Notes under the pieces: model-generated | Database searches by the model: none | Seen by the model: only the letters and a program-made list of their open reading frames with translations | Told to the model about the DNA's origin: nothing | Source of the DNA: an uncultured Pseudomonadota bacterium | Lineage (GTDB): Bacteria > Myxococcota_A > UBA796 > CAJQPC01 | Length of the DNA: 6,578 nt | Direction: 5' to 3' | NCBI GenBank assembly: GCA_937915955.1 | Contig: CALGIB010000100.1 | Span: forward strand, 1-6,578 | In this document: positions 1 through 5,542 of the stretch, piece after piece | Numbering within the stretch: position 1 is the first letter of the stretch | Layout of the letters: every line of letters begins with the position of its first letter | Position numbers and translations under genes: made by a program

Positions 1-278
1 GGGTCAACTCGGTGGACGGCACCTGGGACGAGGAGGTGCTCTACCTCCCCGATGGCAGCGAGCTGGTCTTCAACCCGGGCCTGATCCTCATCCTCGAGGT
101 GTCCGCCCCCGGCTACGAGACCCAGGTCATCCAGTACCAGGTCCGGCGCCGCAAGAACAACCTCAAGGTCCGGCTCAAGAAGCAGGAGTACGACCACTCC
201 GAGATCGACGAGCCGATGATGTCCTTCGGTCGTGACACCCCGCGCGAGGACGGCGGCGGTGGCGGTCCGGCCAACTAG
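1..278 (+). CDS. C-terminal part of an unknown protein with a PEGA-like / carboxypeptidase-regulatory-like beta domain (5' truncated)
   Basis: The reading frame is open from base 3, with no stop before the TAG at 276-278, so the gene begins outside the window and only its last 91 residues are visible. The GTG at base 12 is probably an internal valine, not the start. The visible part is rich in alternating hydrophobic residues and contains LEVSAPGYETQV followed by a basic stretch and LKVRLKK. This Gly-Tyr turn followed by a strand ending in a V-x-L pattern is typical of the last strands of PEGA or carboxypeptidase-regulatory-like beta-sandwich domains, which often sit in surface or periplasmic proteins. 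The tail after the domain is acidic and then glycine-rich (a run of five Gly) and is probably disordered. The stop codon lies 10 nt before the next gene, so the two are likely co-transcribed. Domain assignment is by pattern only; the full protein could be anything carrying such a domain. Confidence 0.75.
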   Translation, partial: VNSVDGTWDEEVLYLPDGSELVFNPGLILILEVSAPGYETQVIQYQVRRRKNNLKVRLKKQEYDHSEIDEPMMSFGRDTPREDGGGGGPAN

Positions 279-280
279 GA
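277..280 (+). promoter_or_regulatory. Ribosome binding site AGGA overlapping a stop codon
   Basis: AGGA shares two bases with the TAG stop of the upstream gene and lies 8 nt before the ATG at 289. This spacing favours 289 over the in-frame ATG at 280, which would overlap the site itself. Confidence 0.6.
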
Positions 281-288
281 TGGGATCC

Positions 289-1641
289 ATGAAGCGACTG
301 TCTGTTCTCCTGGGCCTCGCCGGTCTGATGATCGGTGGGACCGCGCTCGCCCAGGACATGGCCTCTGTCGAGGACCTGTTCCCGGCCATGCCTTGTCACG
401 ACGGCTGGGCCGCCTGCCTGGTGGATGGCTCCGAGGTCAGCCCCGAGCCGCGTCGGGACGCCGCGGGCCGCCCGCTGCCCTCCGACCTGCGGGTCGGCTG
501 GTTCGATCTCGTGGCCACCCCGGCCTTTGATCCCTTCCTCGGGCTCAGCGTGTACACGGGCGAGCTGTCTGGCGGCGGGGACGCGCAGGCGGATCTGATC
601 GCGGACGCGCCCGAGGACGAGCCCGTCGTGGCCGACCCCGAGCCCTCGGACGACGACACCGGATCGGCGGCGCCCGACCGTCAGCCCACCGAATTCCCTG
701 TCGTCGAGCCGGAGCCCGTCGGCTCCGGGAACGGGGTCGGCAACGGCGGCACCGATCCCTACGGCGAGCCGACGGTGTTCACCACCGGCGGCGCGGGCAC
801 CAAGGGCAGCGATCCCGAGCCCGATCGCTACGTCGAGCCCGATCGCTACGTCGAGCCCGATCGCTACGTCGAGCCCGAGCCCTACGTCGAGCCCGATCGC
901 TACGTGGAGCCCGATCGCTACGTCGAGCCCGAACCCGTCGTGGTCGAGCCCAAGCAGGTCGATCCCGAGCCTGTCGTCGCCGAGGTCGACCCCGAGGTCG
1001 AGCCCGAGCCCAAGCAGGTCACGAGCGGCGCCAGGAAGGGCTGCGACAACCTGGTCACGCTCGAACCCTCCGCGCTGATGGGCAAGCTGGCCGGCCCCGA
1101 GGCGGCTTGCCTCGAGGGCCGGATCAGCAGCTCGACGCTGCAGACGGACAAGGACAAGATCTCCCGCGTGCTGCTCGCCAACGCTGAGGCTTCGGGCAAC
1201 AAGAAGGAGTGGGAGCGCTTGATGAAGCGCCACCTGGAGGAGATCGACCGCTCCGATCCGAACCTCTGCTTCAAGTACGCGCTGCACCTGTCCCGCGGCG
1301 GCGCGGGCCGCGCCTGGGCCACCATCAAGTGGGCCGACTACGCGCTCGAGAACAAATCGCAGTGGTCGGGGACGACCTACAAGACGCGCGTATACAGCCT
1401 CTACCAGCTCAAGGCCGAGGCCTCGATGAAGCTCTGGGAGGCGGCGAACACCGAGCTCATCGAAGCCGGCGGTGACAACCGCGACGAGCTGACGGCGAAG
1501 GAGGAGAAGCTCCGCGGCCAGGCCAAGGACTTCGCCCGGGAGTGGCTGGACTACGCGCGCGCGTCGAGCCAGGACACGCAGAAGCCGATGTCGAACTGCG
1601 TGACCGCGGCCGGCAGCAAGAAGTACTGCCAGGACAAGTAG
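289..1641 (+). CDS. Exported protein of unknown function: signal peptide, Pro/Glu repeat linker, helical TPR-like C-terminal domain
   Basis: 450 residues. The start at 289 gives a textbook signal peptide: Lys-Arg at residues 2-3, a hydrophobic core, and a likely signal peptidase I cut after Ala21 (TALA|QD). Residues about 25-100 form a small domain with C36 and C43 and the segment DLRVGWFDLVATPAFDPF. Residues about 107-250 are an acidic, proline-rich, probably extended linker. It contains six hexapeptide repeats at 179-214 (five DRYVEP and one EPYVEP) and then looser E-P-V and PKQV units. Residues about 251-450 are helical and Lys/Glu/Ala-rich, with TPR-like amphipathic helices around 325-400, and carry C252, C274, C327, C437 and C447. 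All seven cysteines lie in the exported part, so disulfides are plausible. The shape (export signal, rigid spacer, helical domain) suggests a periplasmic or surface scaffold or binding protein. I do not recognise the family. It lies between the PEGA-like gene and the lipoprotein-like gene, and its stop overlaps the next start. Confidence 0.88.
   Translation: MKRLSVLLGLAGLMIGGTALAQDMASVEDLFPAMPCHDGWAACLVDGSEVSPEPRRDAAGRPLPSDLRVGWFDLVATPAFDPFLGLSVYTGELSGGGDAQADLIADAPEDEPVVADPEPSDDDTGSAAPDRQPTEFPVVEPEPVGSGNGVGNGGTDPYGEPTVFTTGGAGTKGSDPEPDRYVEPDRYVEPDRYVEPEPYVEPDRYVEPDRYVEPEPVVVEPKQVDPEPVVAEVDPEVEPEPKQVTSGARKGCDNLVTLEPSALMGKLAGPEAACLEGRISSSTLQTDKDKISRVLLANAEASGNKKEWERLMKRHLEEIDRSDPNLCFKYALHLSRGGAGRAWATIKWADYALENKSQWSGTTYKTRVYSLYQLKAEASMKLWEAANTELIEAGGDNRDELTAKEEKLRGQAKDFAREWLDYARASSQDTQKPMSNCVTAAGSKKYCQDK
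823..930 (+). repeat. Six tandem 18-bp units encoding DRYVEP / EPYVEP
   Basis: The units start at 823, 841, 859, 877, 895 and 913. Units 1, 2, 3 and 6 are identical (gatcgctacgtcgagccc). Unit 5 differs by one synonymous base (gtg for gtc). Unit 4 begins gagccc instead of gatcgc, giving EPYVEP. Identity at silent positions points to recent copying or slippage rather than selection on the peptide alone. The unit length is a multiple of three, so copy-number change would keep the frame. Confidence 0.95.
943..1020 (+). repeat. Degenerate Pro/Glu repeat with two identical 15-bp copies (EPKQV)
   Basis: Directly after the hexapeptide array the linker continues as looser E-P, D-P and V-V units. The 15-mer gagcccaagcaggtc occurs at 946-960 and again at 1006-1020, a 60-bp offset, and encodes EPKQV both times. 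This looks like an older, partly decayed duplication in the same linker. Confidence 0.7.
1631..1634 (+). promoter_or_regulatory. Ribosome binding site AGGA supporting the GTG start at 1641
   Basis: AGGA lies inside the last codons of the upstream gene, 6 nt before the GTG at 1641 (9 nt before the alternative GTG at 1644). Spacing and the absence of an ATG nearby make one of these GTG codons the likely start. Confidence 0.5.
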
Positions 1642-2975
1642 TGGTGGCACTCCTGCTCGCTCTGGCTTGCTCCGGCGGTCCCGACACCGAGGCCCCCGAG
1701 GTCGCGGCCTCAGAGATGGTCTCGGCTCCGGACCAGCTCGTCCAGGCCTCCTGGATGGTGCGGGTCTCCAGGCCAGGCGCGATGGACGGCCTGATGGCCA
1801 ACCCAGGCTGGCAGTCCGTGTTCGAGCGGAACTACCAGGCGGCCGCTCAGTCCTTCGGGGCTGACGGCGCGGCCTCGGGTCGCATGCACGCGGAGGCGGC
1901 GGCGCTGTACCGGCAGGCCGTCCTGCTCCAGAGCGCGGCCACGATCGAGACCTTCAAGGCGGATGAGCGCAGGGCAGGGGACCCCCTCGAGGCCTCCTAT
2001 GTGCTGGGCCTGAGCTACGCAGTGCAGGGCGACCTCGAGGCGGCGGCCGCCGCGCTCGGACAGAACCAGGACAGCGCGGTCGCCGGCCTGGCCGAGCGGG
2101 ACGCTCACTGGGCCGCCAGCCTGGACAGCCTGCTGGGGCTCACCCAGGACGCCCAGCTCTTCGGGCTGGGCGAGGTCGCTCCGGGCAGCTTCCCCGAGCT
2201 GGCCGAGGCCCCTCACTACCGCGTCGCCGAGGGGCTCACCGGGCTGCAGGTCGAGCTGGCTGATCCGGGCTCGCTGATCCAGGCGGCGCTCTGGCACGAG
2301 CAGGCGGCCGTTCAGGCCGCCGGCCCCGAGCACACCGCGGCGCTGCTCGCTCCCTGGCGGCTCCCCGGCGAGGTCCGCCCCGAGCTCGCCCTCACCGAGC
2401 CGATGCCGCTCGAGGCTCTGTTCCTGTCGGCCTGGACCGATGGCGCGGACCTGATCTTCGTCGACGCGCTGGAGACCAGCGCCGATCCGGCCTCGACGGT
2501 GCACCAGCACGCCGGAACCTCGCTCTACGCCAACTCGATCGAGCTCTGCCTGATCGAGGCGTCGGTGGACATCGACTGCCTGCTCGACGGGAGCGTCGCG
2601 CTCAGCCGGCAGCTCGAGGCCGCGATGGCCACAGCCGCCGGCGCCGAGGCCGCCGATCACCGCATGTTCGCCAGCTTCGCTTCGGCGGGTCTGCTCCGAG
2701 TCGGAGCCCGCACCGCGGCCGCCATGGGCGACGAGCGCACCGCTGCGATCCTTCGGGTCAACGCGCTGGATCGCTCGACCGGGGCCGCCGCCGACCCCAA
2801 CTTCCTGCTCTCGCAGGCCGCGTGGGACGCCAGCAAGCGGAATGCACTCCGCGCGCAGGAGCTCCTGCACGGCCAGATTACGATTCTCCCGGGCCTGCAG
2901 GCGGCCCGGGTCTCGCTGGATGCTCTTCACATCCGAGTGAGTCGGGACGCAGGTCCCGCTCTCCCCGCACACTGA
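1641..2975 (+). CDS. Putative lipoprotein of unknown function, alpha-helical with TPR-like segment
   Basis: 444 residues if started at the GTG at 1641, whose first base is the last base of the upstream TAG stop. The N-terminus is a short hydrophobic run ending in ALALAC, with Cys10 followed by SGG and then an acidic, disordered-looking stretch. This is the usual look of a lipoprotein signal and its linker, although there is no Lys/Arg before the hydrophobic run and nine residues is very short. The rest is Ala/Leu/Glu-rich and almost wholly helical. Residues about 116-141 (LEASYVLGLSYAVQGDLEAA core) match a TPR pattern, so a solenoid-like binding protein is plausible. With Ser after the lipid Cys, the Escherichia coli sorting rule would send it to the outer membrane, but that rule may not hold in this lineage. 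No enzymatic motif is visible. It sits 7 nt before the binding-protein gene of the ABC importer, so it may be an accessory envelope protein, but nothing proves a shared function. An ATG at 1542 in the same frame would give a 33-residue extension overlapping the previous gene and is unlikely. Confidence 0.85.
   Translation: MVALLLALACSGGPDTEAPEVAASEMVSAPDQLVQASWMVRVSRPGAMDGLMANPGWQSVFERNYQAAAQSFGADGAASGRMHAEAAALYRQAVLLQSAATIETFKADERRAGDPLEASYVLGLSYAVQGDLEAAAAALGQNQDSAVAGLAERDAHWAASLDSLLGLTQDAQLFGLGEVAPGSFPELAEAPHYRVAEGLTGLQVELADPGSLIQAALWHEQAAVQAAGPEHTAALLAPWRLPGEVRPELALTEPMPLEALFLSAWTDGADLIFVDALETSADPASTVHQHAGTSLYANSIELCLIEASVDIDCLLDGSVALSRQLEAAMATAAGAEAADHRMFASFASAGLLRVGARTAAAMGDERTAAILRVNALDRSTGAAADPNFLLSQAAWDASKRNALRAQELLHGQITILPGLQAARVSLDALHIRVSRDAGPALPAH
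2888..2910 (+). other. Inverted repeat, 8-bp perfect stem
   Basis: CCCGGGCC at 2888-2895 pairs perfectly with GGCCCGGG at 2903-2910 around a 7-nt loop. A competing 10-bp palindrome GCCTGCAGGC lies at 2893-2902. It is inside the lipoprotein-like coding region and is not followed by a T-run, so it is not an intrinsic terminator. A role in mRNA stability is possible but unproven, and GC-rich DNA makes chance stems common. Confidence 0.4.
2939..2961 (+). other. Hairpin just upstream of the binding-protein gene
   Basis: CGGGAC at 2943-2948 and GTCCCG at 2953-2958 form a perfect 6-bp stem with a GCAG tetraloop. GAG at 2939-2941 and CTC at 2959-2961 extend it by three pairs across one bulged T at 2942. 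It ends 12 nt before the ribosome binding site of the solute-binding-protein gene and has no T-run after it. It could be a 5' stabiliser or processing boundary for the binding-protein message. Confidence 0.45.
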
Positions 2976-2978
2976 GGA
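2974..2978 (+). promoter_or_regulatory. Ribosome binding site GAGGA overlapping the upstream stop codon
   Basis: GAGGA overlaps the TGA stop (2973-2975) of the lipoprotein-like gene and lies 4 nt before the ATG at 2983. This fixes that start and suggests translational coupling. Confidence 0.65.
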
Positions 2979-2982
2979 CCTG

Positions 2983-4560
2983 ATGCTGCCCACCAAGAAG
3001 ACGCTGCTGACGGCCATGGCCCTCGCCTCTGTGGCGACCTTCGCCACCGGCGCCTCGCTGACGTTCTACGAAGAGAGCCTCCCCTCGTCGATGAACCCGC
3101 TCTTTGCCCAGTCCATGGTCGACAACCGCGTCCACGAGCTGGTCTTCGACCGGGTGTACTTCTTCGATCCCATCACGAACGAGCTGGTCAGTGACCTGGT
3201 CGAGCGGTGGGAGCTGGCCGACGGCGGAAAGGGTGTCCGCTTGTACCTGAACAAGGGCATCAAGTGGCACGACGGCAAGCCGTTCACCGCCGAGGACATC
3301 TGCTTCACCGTCGACGCCATGTTGGACCCCAAGACGCCCAGCCCGATCGCCGAGAAGCAGCGGGCGGTGTTCACCGGGTGCGACGCCGAGAAGAGCGACG
3401 TCGCGCTGGTCAAGTTCACCAAGGTCTTCCACAACCCGCTGAACCGCCTGGGCTTCTCGGTGCTGCCCAAGCACGTGTTCAACGGCGAGACCGCGATCCG
3501 GCCCGACCATCAGTTCAGCAATCGGCCCACCGGCACGGGCGCGATGAAGGGCTCGGCGGGTCGTCGGGGCGTGGTGTTCGAGGTCTACAAGAACGGCCAC
3601 CACGACGCCGGGATCGCTCAGATGACGCTGCAGGAGGGTGGTGATCCCCTCGTCCAGGTCCGCACCCTGCTGAACAACGGCGTCCAGGGCATCATCGCTG
3701 TGCCCCCGCCCTACCGGGCTGACGTCTCGGCCAGCGACGAGCTGACCCTGAAGAGCTACGACCTCCGCAGCTGGTGGTTCATCGCCGTGAACCAGGAGAA
3801 GCCCTACCTCAAGGACAAGCGGATCCGGCAGGCGCTCAACCTCATCTTGGACCGAACGGACCTGCGGCAGCTGTCCATCGGCGTGAAGCCTGGCGAGCAG
3901 AACAGCCCCTGTGAGTTCATCTCGGGGCCCTTCGTGCAGACCAGCCCCTACTACAACCGCGCCATCGCGACCCAGCCGCGGTCCGACAAGGAGAAGGCCT
4001 TCGAGCTCCTCGCCGAGGCCGGGCTGAAGCAGGTGGGCGGCCGCTGGCACTACAACAGCCAGCCCATCACGCTGCGCATCGGCATGAAGGCGCCGCTGAA
4101 CAACGAGGCGCCCGACCTGCTCTCGCAGATCGGCAACCAGCTGGGCGCCGCAGGCTTCGACCGCCAGGAGTTCCGCATCACCGTGGACGACTGGAACCGC
4201 AAGGTCCTGACCGGCAGCGCCACCGACTACGACATGGTGGTGGGCAAGTGGTCCTTTGGCCTGGTCGAGGACGTCAACCCGCTCTTCCACAGCCGCAAGG
4301 ATGGCCGGGGCGCGCTGAACATCTTCAACTACACGAACACCCAGGTGGACGCGTTGCTGGCCCAGTACGACGCGGCCAGCACGGACACCGCCGCGAAGGA
4401 CGCGTACCACAAGCTGCACGAGCAGCTCGCGGCCGAGCTCCCCTACCTGTTCCTGTGGAAGCTCGACACCAAGAGCGCTTGGCGGACCGAAGTCCGTGGC
4501 AACACCATCTCGCCGTACTACTACTGGACCGCCTTCGACAGCTGGAAGTTCGGCAGCTGA
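2983..4560 (+). CDS. Periplasmic solute-binding protein of a peptide/nickel-type ABC importer (SBP family 5)
   Basis: 525 residues, the usual length for OppA/DppA-like proteins. Residues 1-24 are a signal peptide (Lys-Lys at 5-6, Ala-rich core, likely cut after Ala24). There is no lipobox Cys, so the mature protein should be free in the periplasm. Family 5 hallmarks appear in order: MNPLF near the mature N-terminus; LNKGIKWHDGKPFTAEDICF at 89-107; LPKHVF near 161-166; PTGTG at 182-186 in place of the common P-[VI]-GTGPY; FIAVNQEKPYLKD with DKRIRQALN at 266-286; AFELLAEAGL; and a C-terminal lobe with DYDMVVGKWSFG at 415-426, DVNPLFHS at 430-437 and LPYLFLWKLDT. Its role is to capture a solute and deliver it to the permeases encoded just downstream. 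The C-terminal lobe lacks the usual ADYxDP-type segment, so a peptide substrate should not be assumed; nickel chelates or other small organics are alternatives. It is preceded by two hairpins and followed by a 40-nt gap with no terminator. Confidence 0.95.
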   Translation: MLPTKKTLLTAMALASVATFATGASLTFYEESLPSSMNPLFAQSMVDNRVHELVFDRVYFFDPITNELVSDLVERWELADGGKGVRLYLNKGIKWHDGKPFTAEDICFTVDAMLDPKTPSPIAEKQRAVFTGCDAEKSDVALVKFTKVFHNPLNRLGFSVLPKHVFNGETAIRPDHQFSNRPTGTGAMKGSAGRRGVVFEVYKNGHHDAGIAQMTLQEGGDPLVQVRTLLNNGVQGIIAVPPPYRADVSASDELTLKSYDLRSWWFIAVNQEKPYLKDKRIRQALNLILDRTDLRQLSIGVKPGEQNSPCEFISGPFVQTSPYYNRAIATQPRSDKEKAFELLAEAGLKQVGGRWHYNSQPITLRIGMKAPLNNEAPDLLSQIGNQLGAAGFDRQEFRITVDDWNRKVLTGSATDYDMVVGKWSFGLVEDVNPLFHSRKDGRGALNIFNYTNTQVDALLAQYDAASTDTAAKDAYHKLHEQLAAELPYLFLWKLDTKSAWRTEVRGNTISPYYYWTAFDSWKFGS

Positions 4561-4600
4561 TCTCGCGCTCGTCGCCCCTCTCGCCCGAGTTCCCTGAAGA
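4561..4600 (+). other. Pyrimidine-rich 40-nt gap between binding protein and first permease
   Basis: This is the longest gap between genes in the window. From 4561 to 4595, 27 of 35 bases are C or T. No stem longer than four pairs and no T-run is visible, so it is not an intrinsic terminator. The only purine-rich patch, GAAGA at 4596-4600, touches the next ATG and would be a poor ribosome site. An in-frame TGA at 4595-4597 rules out an upstream start for the permease. Confidence 0.5.
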
Positions 4601-5542
4601 ATGAAGCGCTGGTGGATCCGACCACTGGTGCGTGTGATGGCGGCAGCGCTGCTGCCCATCGCCGTGCCGCTCGTCATCACGCTCTTCATCTGGTCGTTGC
4701 CAGGTGATCCGGCTTCCATCGTGTGCCCGCCGGAGATCTGCGGTGGCACCGAGGAGCTGGCGCGGGACTGGCATCTGGATCAGGGCCCCTGGCACTTCTA
4801 CCTGTGGTGGATGCAGGGCGCGCTGAGCGGGGACTTCGGCAACAGCTGGCGCCTTCAGCCGGGCGTGCCCGTGGGTGAGCTGCTCTGGCAGTCCATCCCG
4901 TGGACGGCTGGGCTCGTCGTCCTGGCCTTTGTGCCGCTCTTGATCGGCTCGGCCCTGGCGGCGATGCGCGTCCTGCCGAAGAAGGTCGACGGGGTGCTGC
5001 AGGCGGTGGGCCTGACCCCGGCGGTCGTGCTCTCGCTCATCGCGGCCGCCGCGGTGACCCTGAAGTACGGGGCCTTTGCGTACGACGGCGAGGCCATGAG
5101 GGTGAAGCTGGTGCTCGGCGCGCTCGTGCTCGGCCTCTCCGACCAGGCGCTCTCCGGCGCCGTGACCGGCGTCCGCAGCCTGCTCGAGGCGGAGCGGAAC
5201 CAGCGCTACGTCCAGATCGCGATCCTTCGAGGCGAGAGCGTGCTGTCCAACACGCTCCCCAACGTCCTGGGGGCCATCGCTGGCCAGATGCGCGCCCGGC
5301 TGCTGCACCTGCTCTCGGGCGCGGTCATCGTCGAGGTCATCGTGCGCATCGACGGGCTGGGTGACCTGCTCTGGCAGGGCACGCTCTCGCAGGACTTCGG
5401 CGTCGTGCTGGCGGCGGCCTTCGGCTTCTCGGCGCTGTCGGGCGTCTTGCTGATCCTTCAAGCGCTGGTCGAGGTGGGCACCGCGATGCACACCCGTCGA
5501 GCACCGGCTGGCTTCGAAGCGCCCGTCGCGGAGGCCGCGTGA
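4601..5542 (+). CDS. ABC importer inner-membrane permease, DppB/OppB type
   Basis: 313 residues, normal for the family. The first membrane segment is at about 10-32, followed by LPGDP at 33-37, then a periplasmic region with LDQGPWHFYLWW and SGDFGNSW (GDFG at 77-80) as in DppB/OppB proteins. Further segments lie near 101-122, 137-157, 168-190, 233-249 and 265-290. The cytoplasmic coupling (EAA) loop is at about 201-225 (RYVQIAILRGESVLSNTLPN), with its conserved Gly211 and Leu-Pro, and is followed by RIDGLGDLL at 249-257. This loop docks on the ATPase. C42 and C47 (CPPEIC), just outside the first membrane segment, are not a family feature I know. The ATG at 4601 is the first possible start in frame and keeps the Lys-Arg after Met. 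The ribosome site is weak. It would form a heterodimeric pore with the next gene's product, whose start overlaps this stop. Confidence 0.95.
   Translation: MKRWWIRPLVRVMAAALLPIAVPLVITLFIWSLPGDPASIVCPPEICGGTEELARDWHLDQGPWHFYLWWMQGALSGDFGNSWRLQPGVPVGELLWQSIPWTAGLVVLAFVPLLIGSALAAMRVLPKKVDGVLQAVGLTPAVVLSLIAAAAVTLKYGAFAYDGEAMRVKLVLGALVLGLSDQALSGAVTGVRSLLEAERNQRYVQIAILRGESVLSNTLPNVLGAIAGQMRARLLHLLSGAVIVEVIVRIDGLGDLLWQGTLSQDFGVVLAAAFGFSALSGVLLILQALVEVGTAMHTRRAPAGFEAPVAEAA
5530..5534 (+). promoter_or_regulatory. Ribosome binding site GGAGG for the second permease
   Basis: GGAGG inside the last codons of the first permease gene lies 4 nt before GTG 5539. It supports the GTG start that overlaps the TGA stop as GTGA. 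A second purine patch, AGGG at 5549-5552, lies 4 nt before the alternative ATG at 5557. Confidence 0.5.

Noticed and set aside
280..288. ATG at 280 as start of the repeat-linker gene
   Set aside because: It overlaps the AGGA ribosome site and would add only three residues; 289 gives better spacing and a standard Lys-Arg start.
823..930. Possible CRISPR array
   Set aside because: The units are directly adjacent 18-mers without spacers and are in frame inside a gene.
1542..1640. Upstream ATG start for the lipoprotein-like gene
   Set aside because: It would overlap the previous gene by 100 bases and put a charged, unrelated stretch before the hydrophobic run; the GTG at 1641 has a properly spaced AGGA.
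175..1650. 491-codon open frame on the minus strand opposite the repeat-linker gene
   Set aside because: Its composition is the Arg/Gly/Ala/Leu-rich mirror of a GC-rich gene, it has no recognisable domain, and the + strand gene has a clean signal peptide and ribosome site. Its GLDVAIGLDV-type repeats are only the reverse reading of the hexapeptide array.
2893..2902. Palindrome GCCTGCAGGC as an operator
   Set aside because: Ten-base palindromes are common in GC-rich coding DNA; it is in a coding region with no second copy or promoter near it.
1710..3047. 445-codon open frame on the minus strand
   Set aside because: Mirror of the lipoprotein-like gene; no domain, low-complexity composition, runs into the start of the binding-protein gene.
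2878..4749. 623-codon open frame on the minus strand
   Set aside because: Lies wholly opposite the well-supported binding-protein gene; Val/Leu/Gly/Asp/Arg-rich nonsense composition expected from antisense of G/C-ending codons.
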